Below, one piece after another: positions 52,510-62,678 of a stretch of 64,000 bases of DNA. Each line of letters starts with the position of its first letter. The stretch's first letter is position 1. The translations under genes were made by a program, and so were the position numbers. The notes below the pieces were generated by a model, which worked only from the letters and a program-made list of their open reading frames with translations, was not told the origin of the DNA and did no database searches. The DNA comes from Methylocapsa palsarum. Its GTDB lineage: Bacteria; Pseudomonadota; Alphaproteobacteria; Rhizobiales; Beijerinckiaceae. The stretch lies in NCBI RefSeq assembly GCF_900114285.1, contig NZ_FOSN01000011.1:62001-126000 (forward strand), read 5' to 3'.

Positions 52510-52885
52510 AGCTCCCTGCCGTCGTCGAGGATCCCAATCCGACCTTCGGTCCTCGAACGGAAGACCAATCGGAGTCATCACCGCCAGGCGCGCTACCGCA
52601 TCTGCTGACGCCGCGCTTCCTCAGCGTCGCCAATAAGGACAGGCCGCTTCAACACAAAAAAAAGCATATGGCTAGCGGATTTTGAGGACGGCGCGCTGTT
52701 TCTTCAAGCCGAAGTCCTGCAGGCTGATGGTGACGCCGAATGTCCGGCCGGACCGGCATTGGGAGAAGTGTTGCGCGTATGCGATTCGGTTAGGTTTGGC
52801 CGCGGGTGACCCTTCACAATCTAGGGCCCTGCCGCCGCCGAACCTGCGCCGGTCTTCACGCTATTCCGGCCGAGAATCGAGCTGT
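52510..52885. other. Intergenic stretch
   Basis: These 376 bases separate the convergent kinase and phasin-like genes. A plus-strand frame crosses it and enters the phasin gene antisense, but it has no ribosome-binding site or recognisable content. Confidence 0.5.
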
Positions 52886-54040
52886 CTAAGAAATTCTCCT
52901 GGCGAGGCCGCCATATACGCTAATCTTCGTCAGATACGCGATGAATTGAGCTTGTGCCGTCTTGGCGTATTCGGAGCGAATTTGGATCACGCTTGGGAAT
53001 GTCTTGGCTTTCATCAGCCTCTCAACGAAAGCGGATCCGTCTTCCATTGATTTTTTGGAATATTCGATGGTTTCAGCGGCTATGTTTTTGAAATTCGGTG
53101 AGCGAACCAACTGTTCGGCCTTTACCCGGGCAGCTTGTTCCGCCTGGAGATTTGTTCCTAGTTCGGCCATTACCCTGGCGTCTTCCTCAGCCTTGGCCGC
53201 CGCTTGTTGCTCAGTCTTGACCCGCGCCTCTTGTTCCACCTGCAGCCGGGATTCTAAGTCCGCCCTCATCAGAACCGCCTCCTCAGCCTTGGCTGATGCT
53301 TCTTGCTCGGCCCTAGTCCGGGCCGCTTGCTCGGCCTTAAGCCGCGCTTCTAATTCTGCAATCAGCTCCGCATTTTCCTCAGCCTTCGCCAAGCCTTGTT
53401 GCTCGATTTTGACCCGCACCTGTTGCTCGGCCTGCAGCCGGGTTTCGAAATCCACCCGCATCTGAATCGCCTCCTCAGCCTGAGCCGAGGCTTCCTGCTC
53501 GCCCTTGGCCCGGGCCGCTCGCTCGGCCTTAAGCCACGTTTCTAATTCGGTAAACAGCGCGGCCTTTTCCTCAGCCTTGGCCGACGCTTGTTGCTCGCTT
53601 TTGAGCCGCGCCTCTTGCTCGGCCTGGAGTCGGGCTTCTAAATCAGCCCTCGCCCGAACCGCCTCCTCCGCCTTAGCTGATGCCTCTTGCGCCGCCTTGA
53701 CCTGCTCCTCCAGCTTGGCGCTTATCAGGGCCAGCTCCCCGGCTCCGGCGCGCGCATCCTGCTCTGCCTTGGCCCGGGCTGCTTGCTCGACCTTAGCCAG
53801 AGCTTCTTGGTCGACTTTGAGCCGAGACTCCTGAGGTTTGGGCTCTGCATCGTCATTGATTTTAGCTCGAGCCCTGTCCTTGGACATCGCGCGGCTCCCC
53901 TCGGCAGCTTTCGCGCGCGTAGCCTCCTCCACGAGCCGCGCCAAGGCCTCTTCTTCGACCTTAGCGCCCGCAAGTTGCTTGGCCTTCACCAAAATCTTTT
54001 CGTTGCCCGCTGTCGGAGCTGCGTTCCCGGTAGTCGCCAT
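52886..54040 (-). CDS. Phasin-domain protein with a long coiled-coil repeat region
   Basis: The C-terminal 75 residues (F-K-N-I-A-A-E-T-I-E-Y-S-K-K-S-M-E-D-G onward) match the phasin-2 domain that coats polyhydroxyalkanoate granules. Before it, residues 115-305 consist of about five and a half copies of a 32-residue unit of the form A-D-L-E-x-R-L-Q-A-E-Q-x-A-R-x-K-x-E-Q-Q-A-x-A-K-A-E-E, highly charged and certainly a long helix or coiled coil. Ordinary phasins have about 110-150 residues; this one has 384. The repeat could tether granules to another cell structure; that is inference. Confidence 0.8.
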   Translation of the reverse strand: MATTGNAAPTAGNEKILVKAKQLAGAKVEEEALARLVEEATRAKAAEGSRAMSKDRARAKINDDAEPKPQESRLKVDQEALAKVEQAARAKAEQDARAGAGELALISAKLEEQVKAAQEASAKAEEAVRARADLEARLQAEQEARLKSEQQASAKAEEKAALFTELETWLKAERAARAKGEQEASAQAEEAIQMRVDFETRLQAEQQVRVKIEQQGLAKAEENAELIAELEARLKAEQAARTRAEQEASAKAEEAVLMRADLESRLQVEQEARVKTEQQAAAKAEEDARVMAELGTNLQAEQAARVKAEQLVRSPNFKNIAAETIEYSKKSMEDGSAFVERLMKAKTFPSVIQIRSEYAKTAQAQFIAYLTKISVYGGLARRIS

Positions 54041-55017
54041 CTGTCATATCCTCGCATCAAGCGTCGCCGACCCGTAACCGCCCGAAGCGGTTGAATCGGC
54101 TACTTTCGTTTTGCCAATCCTACCTTAGTGCAGCGCACAATGAGGTCAAATTTACGTTGCAGAGCAAATAAACCGAGCGCGATCGTGTCAGCGAGAATCT
54201 GAGCGGCGCGAGAAAAATTTGACACATCCACGAAAGAGGCAAATCATCCGCTTGCTTCCAAGCAAAAGACCGACTTCAAAGCGCGACAGCTGGCTTCCCG
54301 CCGAGCGCAAGAGGCGGCCTCCTCCAAGCGCAAGAGCTGGCTTTCAAACGCTAGAGCCGGGAGTGGAAGCAGGAGGCGCCATCCTTTGAAACAGCGTCGA
54401 CGCCACGACAATGGAGGAGCTATGACTCCACCGGAACAGTCTGACTGACCCCGAGAAGCTCGGGGTCAAGGCAGCGTGAAAGCCTCAAATGCCAGGCCGA
54501 AACGCTGTCTCCGACAATTTAAAAACTTCATGCGATCGCGAGCGTGAAGGCCAAGCGCTCGCATCCTCGCATACTGATTCTGCCTACATCACAGATTGCT
54601 TCGCAAGCGAAGCAGGGCCCCGCTGCCGCTCAAATGCGCCGGGGCCCAACATTGACTTAACGAAGATCACCGTATTTCCCGCGATGCCGGATGCATCGAC
54701 GGCTACAGGCTCTCCGTCTTCCAGTAGATTTCATTGTTTGTGGCGCTGACCGAGTCGTCGATTTCAAAATGATGAGTCCGCTCAAGAGCCTCGCCTCTGT
54801 CGTTGGCGTTGTCTGCGCTGGATCCAGCTCCGATTAGACGGTTTCCGCATCGATATCGAGTCTGCCGCCGCTCCATCGAACACCCACATAGAGTCTGCGA
54901 TGGCCAGTCTCCCCATTTTGCCGTGTCGGCGCCAAAATGTTCCGAAGGCCAAAATTATGACTCAGAGGAGCGCCCCAAACAGAATTAACGACCGTGGTTG
55001 CGTTCGACGGCAAACCT
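54041..55017. other. Long intergenic stretch with a hairpin and possible decayed gene
   Basis: Almost 1 kb without an intact gene. A 10-bp perfect hairpin TGACCCCGAG-AAG-CTCGGGGTCA lies at 54446-54468. On the minus strand between about 54585 and 54985, protein-like pieces appear in three frames (R-L-Y-V-G-V-R-W-S-G-G-R-L-D-I-D, then H-H-F-E-I-D-D-S-V-S-A-T-N-N-E-I-Y-W, then L-L-E-D-G-E-P-V-A-V-D-A-S-G-I-A-G), interrupted by stops, suggesting a decayed gene of unknown family. Confidence 0.4.
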
Positions 55018-55845
55018 CTATCCCGTATGGCTGTCTTGGGACGGTTTGACCAGCATGATCTTGTAGGGGATGTCGAAGAAGCTCGGTACAGCACATCGTC
55101 CGACTTTGCTGCCGCGCAATAGAAGTTCAGGAATCCATGCGGACCCCAGCCCAGCCTTGACTTGCGCGAGAAGGGCTTCCGCCGATGCGCTTTCGCATGA
55201 TGGCAAATCCTGAATGGAGATGCGATGCTGAGCGAGCATCGTCGCGATCCGCATGCCGTAGGTCGTCCCAGGCGTATACGCCATCACGGATCCGCTCAGT
55301 TTACCATTGGTCAGCACCACCGCGCGCCTTTGCTTCGGAGCCGTCACAAGGATCAAACGATCTTGGCCAATCTCCTGCGCCTGCAGGCCGAGTAAAGTTT
55401 CTTGGCCGTCAAAATGGGGAATCAGGCTCATATCGGCATGCTTGCGCTTAACCGCCTCGAGACAGCCGGCTATGGACGCGACGATCAGCGAGTAATTCTC
55501 CAGCTTGTTTTCAACCAGCCACGACGAAAGGAACGTAGCGGCAAGAGTATTGGTCGTGTAAATGCGCAGGGTTTTCTTGAAGTGGCTCGACACGCTCAAC
55601 ACCGCGCGGCGGGCGTCGAAGATTTCTTCACGCAGACGATAGGCGCGGGTTAGAAATTCCTCTCCAGCAGCCGTAAGACTTACGGGCCGCGACTCGCGAT
55701 CAAACAAAGGCGCGCCAAGCCATTCCTCTAGCCTCTGCACACGGCGACTGTAAGCCGACTGCGTCGTACAAACCGCCTCAGCCGCGCGGGTAAAATTCCG
55801 CGTCTGGCAAAGAGCGAGAAAGTCTTCGATCCACTGCAACTCCAT
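55018..55845 (-). CDS. LysR-family transcriptional regulator
   Basis: The 275-residue protein has the LysR N-terminal helix-turn-helix (M-E-L-Q-W-I-E-D-F-L-A-L-C-Q-T-R-N-F-T-R-A-A-E-A-V-style start, with T-Q-S-A-Y-S-R-R-V-Q-R-L-E as recognition helix) and an effector-binding domain. It is slightly shorter than typical members (about 300). The open frame extends upstream to 55989, but the conserved start is the ATG at 55845. Its divergent neighbour appears degraded, so the target is unknown. Confidence 0.9.
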   Translation of the reverse strand: MELQWIEDFLALCQTRNFTRAAEAVCTTQSAYSRRVQRLEEWLGAPLFDRESRPVSLTAAGEEFLTRAYRLREEIFDARRAVLSVSSHFKKTLRIYTTNTLAATFLSSWLVENKLENYSLIVASIAGCLEAVKRKHADMSLIPHFDGQETLLGLQAQEIGQDRLILVTAPKQRRAVVLTNGKLSGSVMAYTPGTTYGMRIATMLAQHRISIQDLPSCESASAEALLAQVKAGLGSAWIPELLLRGSKVGRCAVPSFFDIPYKIMLVKPSQDSHTG

Positions 55846-55932
55846 AATGCACAAAATGCATGATCCGATCGCAAATGACAATTTGATTCCAGAATGAAGC
55901 AGGAGGATTAATATGCGCGGAACTCCTCGATT

Positions 55933-56190
55933 ATGAGACATATGATGACTGGCAATGCCCGCGTTTGCTCCCCAGCGCGTGATGATCAAGAGCGGGACGT
56001 ATCTTTGAATCGCTTACCGAAAAGTGTCCGGTTTATCGGAAAAGGGCCGGCGGTGGCGCGCTGCGAGCCTCGGTCATCCAACCCCATGTGCGAGTTCGAA
56101 GTTTTGACCGGAAATGCATCGTATCGAGAAGGCGAGCATTTCTATTTGACCCCCGCCCAGGCGAAGCGCGCCTATTTCTTAGATTATTAA
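55933..56190 (+). CDS. Doubtful small open frame divergent to the LysR gene
   Basis: The frame encodes 85 residues; only the last 33 (from C-E-F-E-V-L-T-G-N-A-S-Y) look protein-like. After the stop at 56188 the same frame stays open to 56411 and reads V-E-A-L-N-V-A-A-L-E-A-P-R-E-T-G, so this may be one former gene with a premature stop. No ribosome-binding site is convincing. Confidence 0.25.
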   Translation: MRHMMTGNARVCSPARDDQERDVSLNRLPKSVRFIGKGPAVARCEPRSSNPMCEFEVLTGNASYREGEHFYLTPAQAKRAYFLDY

Positions 56191-56507
56191 CAGCAGGGAA
56201 AGGGAATTGACGCGGAGCCCCCTAATAGCGATGTATGCGGCGGGTTTTGCAGAAAGGTCTGCGGCCACAGTGCGGGACGCACTTTATTCTCCGCGCTGGG
56301 ATCGGGCGCCGCGTTGGAGCGCATCGTCGAGGCGCTTAATGTCGCGGCCCTCGAAGCCCCCAGAGAGACAGGCCCCAAACTCGCAATCATCGACTCCGAG
56401 GCGAAGGCTCTAAAGACCTGAATCCAGCCAACTGGCTGACGCAGGAGATCGGTCTCGAGCTTCTGCTTGGAAGGTCGGGGGCCGATACCTTGCTGTCGCT
56501 GCTTGCT
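56191..56507. other. Intergenic stretch with a continuing open frame
   Basis: The plus-strand frame after the stop at 56188 remains open to 56411 without a start codon. The remaining bases to the tam remnant show nothing recognisable. Confidence 0.35.
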
Positions 56508-57282
56508 TCACATGAGTTGGACAACGATAAAAAGTCTTGGAAAGTGAAGAAGGACATGTCCGTCTATTTGCGGCGGATAAGCGGTGAGTATTTGGGCTTC
56601 ATATTCTTCGAGGAACTGCTGACGCTCGTCCTGATTAAGCGGAGCCAAAAAAGGCCTTAGTCCTGAGCCCATCATCCATTCCACGACTTTTGACGCGTTC
56701 TCAAGTGCATGAACATAGGTTGTGTGCCATAGTTCAATAGAGCGGGAGCTAGACGCGAGCAGCCCGTAGTACTCCTCGATCGGGCCGATCCTCGTCCGGG
56801 ACTTGGCGATCGGCATGAGGTTTCGCCCGCCAGGGCCCCTCGGCCGCGATCATGCGCATCAGCGCGTGCGCCGGCTCCTGAAGATTGTCCGGCATTTGCG
56901 CGGAGAGGCAGCCGCCGGGCGCAAGAAGCGACATCAGACGGGGAAAAAGGACTTCATGGTCAGGCATCCATTGCAGAATGGCGTTCGCGAAGATGACGTC
57001 GTAACGACACTGCGGTTTCCACTTGTTGAGATCCATCAGTTCGAAGTTCACACGTGGCAATCTGAGCTTCGCGGCGGCTAGCATATCGGGTGATCGATCC
57101 AGGCCCGTAATGCTCGCCGCGGGAAACCGTTTAACCAGAAGTTCCGTGCTGTTCCCGGGTCCACACCCGATGTCCACACACGTCCATGGATCCCCGATGC
57201 TCACATGGGCCAGGAGATCGATTGCTGGTCGCGTCCGTTCCTCTTCGAACTTTAAGTATTGTGCGGCGTCCCAATCTCCCAC
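56508..57282 (-). pseudogene. tam: Trans-aconitate 2-methyltransferase, frameshifted
   Basis: The first frame, from a GTG at 57282 with GGAGAG upstream, gives [17 protein letters not shown], the SAM-binding [12 protein letters not shown] and L-Q-W-M-P-D-H, typical of Tam. After G-P-W-R-A-K near 56815 the reading frame shifts, and the C-terminal part resumes as [12 protein letters not shown] in the next frame, ending at 56508. Both parts together give the normal length of about 255 residues. The intact enzyme methylates trans-aconitate to protect the citric acid cycle. Confidence 0.82.
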
Positions 57283-57657
57283 ACGAACTCTCCGGACATC
57301 GTCTGCCGTGGCAGATCTCCATTTTAAAGCGCGCTCTAGTCGTATCTTCTCGCATTTGGCCGCAACGATGCAACATGTTCTGTGAGGCCTTGTTGAAATC
57401 CAGAATTCGAGCACTTCCAGGTTGCGAGCAACGTCATTTTATAGACCCGCTCGCCAGTCCATATGCGACGCCAATTTGGCTTCGAGGCCCAGCGGCTCAA
57501 TCTGTCGGCCGAGCTGTTTCCGGCATTGCGCCCCAGGTTTCTCCTGCGATGACATTCCAAAACTCCAACGGCGCCGGATTCTGCAACTGTGTCATTGCCT
57601 TAATCGAACAGCGTGACATTGAGCAAACCTTCAAAGTGAACTTTCTCAAAAGTAAGC
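57283..57657. other. Intergenic stretch between two broken genes
   Basis: About 375 bases with short open frames only. Part of it (57283-57414) continues the tam frame upstream without similarity to Tam. Confidence 0.4.
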
Positions 57658-58046
57658 TCAAGGCGATTGGAAGCTGCTTTCGGCAGTCGTGCGACCCGCT
57701 CGCTTTCCGCTTTTGTCCCAAGCTTCGATAGTCCAGACATAGCGATGGACTGCGCCGGCTGGCGGGCAAGGCCCTATGTAATCGATGGCGCCCTCCGGCA
57801 CATATCCGCCCGCCCGGTAATGAACGCTGCCGCCGCCATGCTGAAAGTTCGGCGCGTCTTTGTCGGCCATGGTAAAATGCAGGCTTTCCGTGCCTTTGGC
57901 GCGCCGTGTATTGTGAAGGCTGGCGAGATTTTGCCGCACGCGCTTATCCCTGACCATGAGAAGCGCGCATCGAAAGCCAAGGCGTCAGTTTTCGAAGCGA
58001 TCACAAAAGCGGCCGCGAACCAAAAACGTCGAGTCGGCGGGCGCAT
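57658..58046 (-). pseudogene. YbhB/PEBP-family (Raf kinase inhibitor-like) protein, frameshifted
   Basis: One frame has a signal-like start and F-S-W-S-G-I-S-A-C-G-K-I-S-P-A-F; the next carries G-T-E-S-L-H-F-T-M-A-D-K-D-A-P-N-F, Y-I-G-P-C-P-P-A-G-A-V-H-R-Y and the C-terminal S-F-Q-S-P. The switch at about 57900 is explained by one missing G in CCAAAGGCACGG. PEBP proteins bind small anionic ligands; the role in bacteria is poorly known. Confidence 0.75.
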
Positions 58047-58284
58047 CTTGGATCCTTTCCACAGTTCGAGTGGTGCTCTATCATAGGGCTACAGGCCGGT
58101 TTTGCCAGGTTAGGACTGATCAACGCATCGACGGCCGCTTCCGTTTTACTTGAGAGAATTACGGGGTGATCGCAGGTTGACTGTCACCCTTGAAGTTCGC
58201 TTATTGCTGGCCGGGCGTGAACAAATCACGCTCAAGCTTGAAGGTCCTTTCGTAAAGGTCGATCGAGGCTGCGAATGTGCGCAC

Positions 58285-58293
58285 ATTAGTGAA
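58285..58293. repeat. Target-site duplication, left copy
   Basis: ATTAGTGAA directly precedes the left inverted repeat and recurs at 59862-59870 after the right one. Confidence 0.9.
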
Positions 58294-59861
58294 CTTGCGA
58301 TTACCCACAAAGTCTTTGACTCTTTTGGGACTCCCGGACTGAAAATTCTTGAATCGAAAGAATCGGTTGTGATTCTGTGTCGAGCACCTGATTCTTTGAT
58401 TGCGGTGCGAAATGTCGGCACGGAACGGCGAGCAGGCTGCGGACGCCAGCCATTGGTCATGGCGCGAAGTCGATGTCGGGGCGTTCAAGGACGCCCGACT
58501 CGGTCGGCGGTTTGGCGATCTGCTCCGCCGATTGAGCGAAGGGATGGGCGGCAGCATTCCCTTTGCCTGCCAGGATTGGAGCAACACCAAAGCCGCCTAT
58601 CGATTTTTCTCGAACCCAAGGGTGCAGGAAGGCCAAATCCTCAATGGCCATTTTGCGGCTACTCGCGGCCGTTACGACGAAAGCGACGGGCCCATTTTGA
58701 TTTTGCAAGACACCACGGAGTTCACCTACCAGCGCCGCGACCCGCATGCGATCGGCTTCACCAAAAGCGTGAACAGCGGTCGTGACCAGGATGGGCGGCT
58801 TCGTCATCATGCGGTTTGCGGCATCCTAATGCATTCGAGCCTCGCCGTAACCCCGGAGGGGCTGCCGCTCGGATTGGCGGCGGTCAAATTCTGGAACCGA
58901 GAAAAGTTCAAGGGGACCGCGCAGCTCAAGAGGAAAATCAATCCAACGCGCGTCCCCATCGAGAAGAAGGAGAGCGTTCGCTGGCTAGAAAATCTTCGTC
59001 AATCAGTTGATCTGCTCGGCCGCCCCGAGCGGTGCATCCACGTAGAAGACAGAGAAAGCGACATCTACGAACTCTATTGTCTGACCAAGGACCTTGGCAC
59101 GCATTTTGTTGTGCGAACGGTTGTGAACCGCCTTGCTGGCGATGGCGACCATACGGTGTCCGTAGAAATGCAGGCGGCGCCAAGCGCCGGAGTTCTTCAG
59201 ATCGAGGTTCGCGGTGATCAGGACGAGATAAGCCACGCCTCCCTGGATGTCCGATTCAAGCGGGTTATTGTTTTGCCGCCTATCGGAAAGCAGAAGCGTT
59301 ACCCTTCGCTCGAGCTGAGCGTAATCCACGCAACCGAAATCAACGCGCCGTCGGGGCGCAAGCCAATAGTCTGGAAGCTGCTGACCGATTTCGATGTGCG
59401 AAGCTTCGAACAAGCCGTTGAAAAGATCCGATGGTACGCTACGCGTTGGAAGATTGAGGTCTTCCACAAAATCTTGAAGTCGGGCTGCCGCGCCGAAGAC
59501 GCCAAGTTGCGGGCGGCGGATCGGTTGGCGAATTTGGTCGCCGTGTTCTGCATCGTAAGCTGGCGAGTGATGTGGTTGACCATGATGGCTCGCGCGGCCC
59601 CGGACGCTCCACCAACAATTGCGCTGACGCCCCCAGAGATCAAAATACTTAACCAGCTCGTCAGCAATTCCGGAAACCGAGGCGCAAAACAGAACACTCT
59701 TCAATTTTATCTGACGATGCTTGCCCGCCTCGGGGGTTACCTGGCGAGGGCGTCCGACCCTCCACCCGGAAACACTGTCGTCTGGCGAGGCTTACGCCGG
59801 CTAGCCGACATTCACCTCGGCGCAGAAATGAACAGCAGGCCGAGATGTGGGTAATCGCAAG
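58294..59861 (+). mobile_element. Complete IS4-family insertion sequence (1568 bp)
   Basis: Perfect 16-bp terminal inverted repeats CTTGCGATTACCCACA (58294-58309) and TGTGGGTAATCGCAAG (59846-59861) bound one transposase gene. The element is flanked by the 9-bp duplication ATTAGTGAA, the length made by IS50-like members. Intact ends, gene and duplication point to a recent insertion. It interrupted an open frame: upstream codons (V-T-L-E-V-R-L-L-L-A-G-R-E-Q-I) and the bases after the right copy read in one frame once the element and one duplicate are removed. Confidence 0.92.
58412..59854 (+). CDS. IS4-family transposase
   Basis: The 480-residue protein resembles Tn5-type transposases: an N-terminal DNA-binding part (D-A-R-L-G-R-R-F-G-D-L and S-N-T-K-A-A-Y-R-F-F-S-N), first catalytic Asp in I-L-Q-D-T-T-E-F, second Asp in H-V-E-D-R-E-S-D-I-Y-E-L, and the Glu in W-K-I-E-V-F-H-K-I-L-K-S-G-C. 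No frameshift is seen, so it is probably active. The ATG at 58412 is preferred to the TTG at 58400. The stop lies inside the right terminal repeat. Confidence 0.92.
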   Translation: MSARNGEQAADASHWSWREVDVGAFKDARLGRRFGDLLRRLSEGMGGSIPFACQDWSNTKAAYRFFSNPRVQEGQILNGHFAATRGRYDESDGPILILQDTTEFTYQRRDPHAIGFTKSVNSGRDQDGRLRHHAVCGILMHSSLAVTPEGLPLGLAAVKFWNREKFKGTAQLKRKINPTRVPIEKKESVRWLENLRQSVDLLGRPERCIHVEDRESDIYELYCLTKDLGTHFVVRTVVNRLAGDGDHTVSVEMQAAPSAGVLQIEVRGDQDEISHASLDVRFKRVIVLPPIGKQKRYPSLELSVIHATEINAPSGRKPIVWKLLTDFDVRSFEQAVEKIRWYATRWKIEVFHKILKSGCRAEDAKLRAADRLANLVAVFCIVSWRVMWLTMMARAAPDAPPTIALTPPEIKILNQLVSNSGNRGAKQNTLQFYLTMLARLGGYLARASDPPPGNTVVWRGLRRLADIHLGAEMNSRPRCG

Positions 59862-59870
59862 ATTAGTGAA
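59862..59870. repeat. Target-site duplication, right copy
   Basis: ATTAGTGAA follows the right inverted repeat exactly. Confidence 0.9.
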
Positions 59871-59934
59871 TCGGGTACCGAATTTATGGGAAATGTTTCT
59901 TGTCGGCGATTGTGCGCTTTGGGCCGCGGCGATC

Positions 59935-60288
59935 CTACCCGCCCATCTGCTTGAGCGGCATGATTTCGATCGACGCCTGCGGGATCTGGAAGTGCGGGTG
60001 GTTTTCGAACGCCTTGGCCGCCGCGTCGTGCGAGTCCGCCTGGACGATGGAGGCGATGATGATGTCGTTCCTGGCGTCGGCGACGCCTCCGGATGTGACG
60101 CGCTTGGTCTTGCCCGCCGCCTCCGTGCTGAGGATCATCGAGGAATGCTCGTTCATCCAGCGATCCCATTCGCCTTTGAGCTTCTCTTCGCCGGCTTTCT
60201 TTTCCGCCGGATCGGTCTGCGCCCAGCCGTCCATGACGGCTGCCGGGATGAGAAACAGGACAAGAAATTTCTGCTGATCGCTGGCCAT
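59935..60288 (-). CDS. YCII-like small protein
   Basis: The 117-residue product has the alternating pattern of the YCII/dimeric alpha-beta barrel group: K-F-L-V-L-F-L-I-P near the start, E-K-L-K-G-E-W-D-R-W-M, then I-I-I-A-S-I-V-Q-A-D-S-H-D-A-A-A-K-A-F and P-Q-A-S-I-E-I-M-P-L. The start at 60288 is strongly supported by AAGGAG 6 nt upstream. Function unknown. Confidence 0.75.
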   Translation of the reverse strand: MASDQQKFLVLFLIPAAVMDGWAQTDPAEKKAGEEKLKGEWDRWMNEHSSMILSTEAAGKTKRVTSGGVADARNDIIIASIVQADSHDAAAKAFENHPHFQIPQASIEIMPLKQMGG

Positions 60289-60639
60289 GTGGACTCCTTT
60301 TGGTTAATTTGTTCGCGCCCATGGTGACGTCTCGAGTGACTTGAACGCTTTAATGGCTGGATTGGCCGATTTCCCGCAGAATTTAAACGGACCGGGCATT
60401 GGCCGCCATGCCATGCTCAGCTGATGCCTCCTCCAAAAGCCGGATGCGCTGGATATGATGATAGCAATTGACTTCGAAAGCTGCCGATGGACCCGCAGCG
60501 CCTGCGTCAAAATTTCGTAAGGACGTCCTGGATTAGACTTGGTTCAATTCAAAGGACAGCATCAAAAGTCCCCGCCAAAAGGACGACGCGCTCAGACGCA
60601 CACATGAATTTTCGGCCGACAGGCAGAAGCAATGGCTTT
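60289..60639. other. Intergenic stretch
   Basis: No recognisable gene in these 351 bases; it should hold the promoter of the YCII-like gene. Confidence 0.5.
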
Positions 60640-62678
60640 CTACCGCGCTTTCTCGTCGAGAAACCGGCGGCACGCCTTGAAATCGCGGTCATAGCCCGCA
60701 GGCAGAGGAACGTTTTTGTCACGCGCTAGGCTTTGCGCGTAGGCGACCATTTTGGCGGTCGGCGCCGCCGCGCCCGCCGTAACCTCCATATCGAAAACGG
60801 GGTTGGAAGACGTCTTGGGCTTCCTCGTCGGCGCCGGTTCAGCCTTCGTCGCGCGACGGCGCCGGACCGGCTTAGCCTCCTTCATTGCGGCGGGTCGGGC
60901 GCCTTGTCCGCCAGGCCGTCGACGGTCCGGTCGAAGCGCCGGCGCGGGAAGCGTCAAATCGAGCATTCCGCTCGATGGTCCGAGCAAAGCCTCGATCAAC
61001 TCGACGGCCGCTTCTGCGATGCCGTCGATCACTGCGCGAAAGTCGGCTTTCCCGGTGACGACCTCGTCCAGCCGCATTTCCCATAAAGCCGTCGTCCCGG
61101 GATCGACAAGCGCTGGCGCCGCGCCGCGCAAAAGCTCGAAGAGCTGAAGTCCCGCTGGGGTCGGCAGCACCAGCTTGCCGTCCGCGGCCAACAAGTTCTG
61201 ACGCTTCAAGCCCTTGATGATTTCAGCCCGGGTCGCGGGAGTGCCGATGCCCTTGGCCTCCTTGAGCCGTTCGCGAAGGGCTGGATCTTCGACGAAGCGC
61301 CAGGCGTTTTGCATGGCGTCCACCAGCGTGCCCTCATTGTAGCGGGACGGCGGCTGGGTTCTTTTCGCTTCGACCCTGGCGTCGGACAGGACGGCGGTCT
61401 CGCCGTCGCCAAGCGATGGCAACGTTTGCTCGTCCTCAGCCTCACTGTCCGGATCAACCGCCTGATAAACGGCCTTCCAGCCGAGCCGCAAGGGAATGCG
61501 CCCGACAGCCCGGAATTCCGCCGGGCCGCTCTCGGGAACCGGAACCGATAGAGTGACGACGGTCTGCCGATATTCGTAATCCGGCATCACGGCCGCCAAA
61601 TAGGAGCGGCAGATGAGCGCGAACAGCCGCTTCTCGTCCTCGCTTAGGCGCGTCAGAGGGGTTTGGAGATCCTCCAGAACAACGACATTGGGAACGACGG
61701 CATGATGTGACACGCCCTCGAGAGCCTTGTCGCAGAAATGGCCGGACTTGCCGCGGCGGATCACCGGCGGGGCGATTTCGAGGTGAGCGAAACCGCGCAG
61801 CCCAGTCAACGCGGCGACAATCGCCGGCGCGTCGATGATCTGATTTTCGGTCAGGGAGCGAGCTTCCGCGCGCGGATAGGTGATCAGCTTCTTGCCCTCG
61901 CCGTCATAGAGCTCCTGCGCCACGGAAAGCGTCTTGTCGGCCGTCCAGCCCCAGCGCTGGCCGCAGGTCTTCTGCAAGGACGGAAGATCGAACAGGCGCG
62001 GCGGCGCCTGCCGCTTTTCGTCGACCGCAACCGATAGCGGCCCCTGATGTCCGGCCGCGGCCTTTGCGATCGCTTCGGCGCGAAGGCGCTCCTTGAACCT
62101 CGTTTTGGCGGGAGAGGCGCAGCGCATCAGGAAGCTGCCGCCCGCGACAGTCGCGGCAGCGAGAACCTCAAAATAATCCTCGGGCCGGAAGTTGCGGATT
62201 TCCAGCTCGCGCAGGCAGACAATGGACAGCATCGGCGTTTTGACCCGGCCAACGCCGATCACGCCGCGAACCCCAGGCGCGAGCAAAGTTTTCGTCGCGG
62301 TCCGGGTGAGCGAAAGATTGAAGATCTGGTCAGCCTGCTGGCGCGCCACCGCCGCCTCATAAAGCGGACGCATCTCCGCGTTTCGCTTCAGCTGGGCGAA
62401 GGCTTGCTGCAGCGTCTTTGGATCTTGCGCCGTGAACAGAGCCCGCTGCACCCGGCCGCGATACCCGACATGGTCGAGGATTTCCTGCCCGATCATCTGG
62501 CCTTCCCGATCGCAATCGGTCGCCAGGACCAGGTCTTCCAGGCGCTATTGACCTCCTCGGGCTCGGCGAGACGCAGGAGATGCCCTTCGGCGGGAAGGAT
62601 TTGGCCATACCGCGCGCCAAGCGCCGCGCGGAGATCCCGCGCTTGGCTGGCCTTTTCCGTAATGATCAAAGTCGCCAT
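60640..62678 (-). pseudogene. topB: DNA topoisomerase III, broken by an internal deletion
   Basis: The start (A-T-L-I-I-T-E-K-A-S-Q-A-R-D-L, the Toprim domain) lies in one frame from 62678. After E-E-V-N-S-A-W-K the expected stretch of about 25 residues before L-V-L-A-T-D-C-D-R-E-G is missing and the frame changes near 62535. The following 618 residues contain the active-site segment I-T-Y-P-R-A-E-A-R (catalytic Tyr) and G-I-G-T-P-A-T-R-A-E-I-I-K-G-L, then a basic tail. The main frame has no normal start and lacks the Toprim part, so an active enzyme is unlikely. Plasmid-borne topB copies usually accompany conjugation regions. Confidence 0.82.

Noticed and set aside
53505-53834. Plus-strand repetitive frame opposite the phasin-like gene
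   Set aside because: Its Ala/Ser/Cys repeats mirror the 96-bp coding repeat of the phasin gene on the other strand.
54446-54468. GC-rich perfect hairpin considered as a terminator
   Set aside because: No T-run follows on either strand and no gene ends near it; left as an unexplained hairpin.
58150-58785. Plus-strand frame of 211 codons at the left end of the IS element
   Set aside because: It spans the left IS end, so only its first part is host sequence; beyond that it is out of frame with the transposase.
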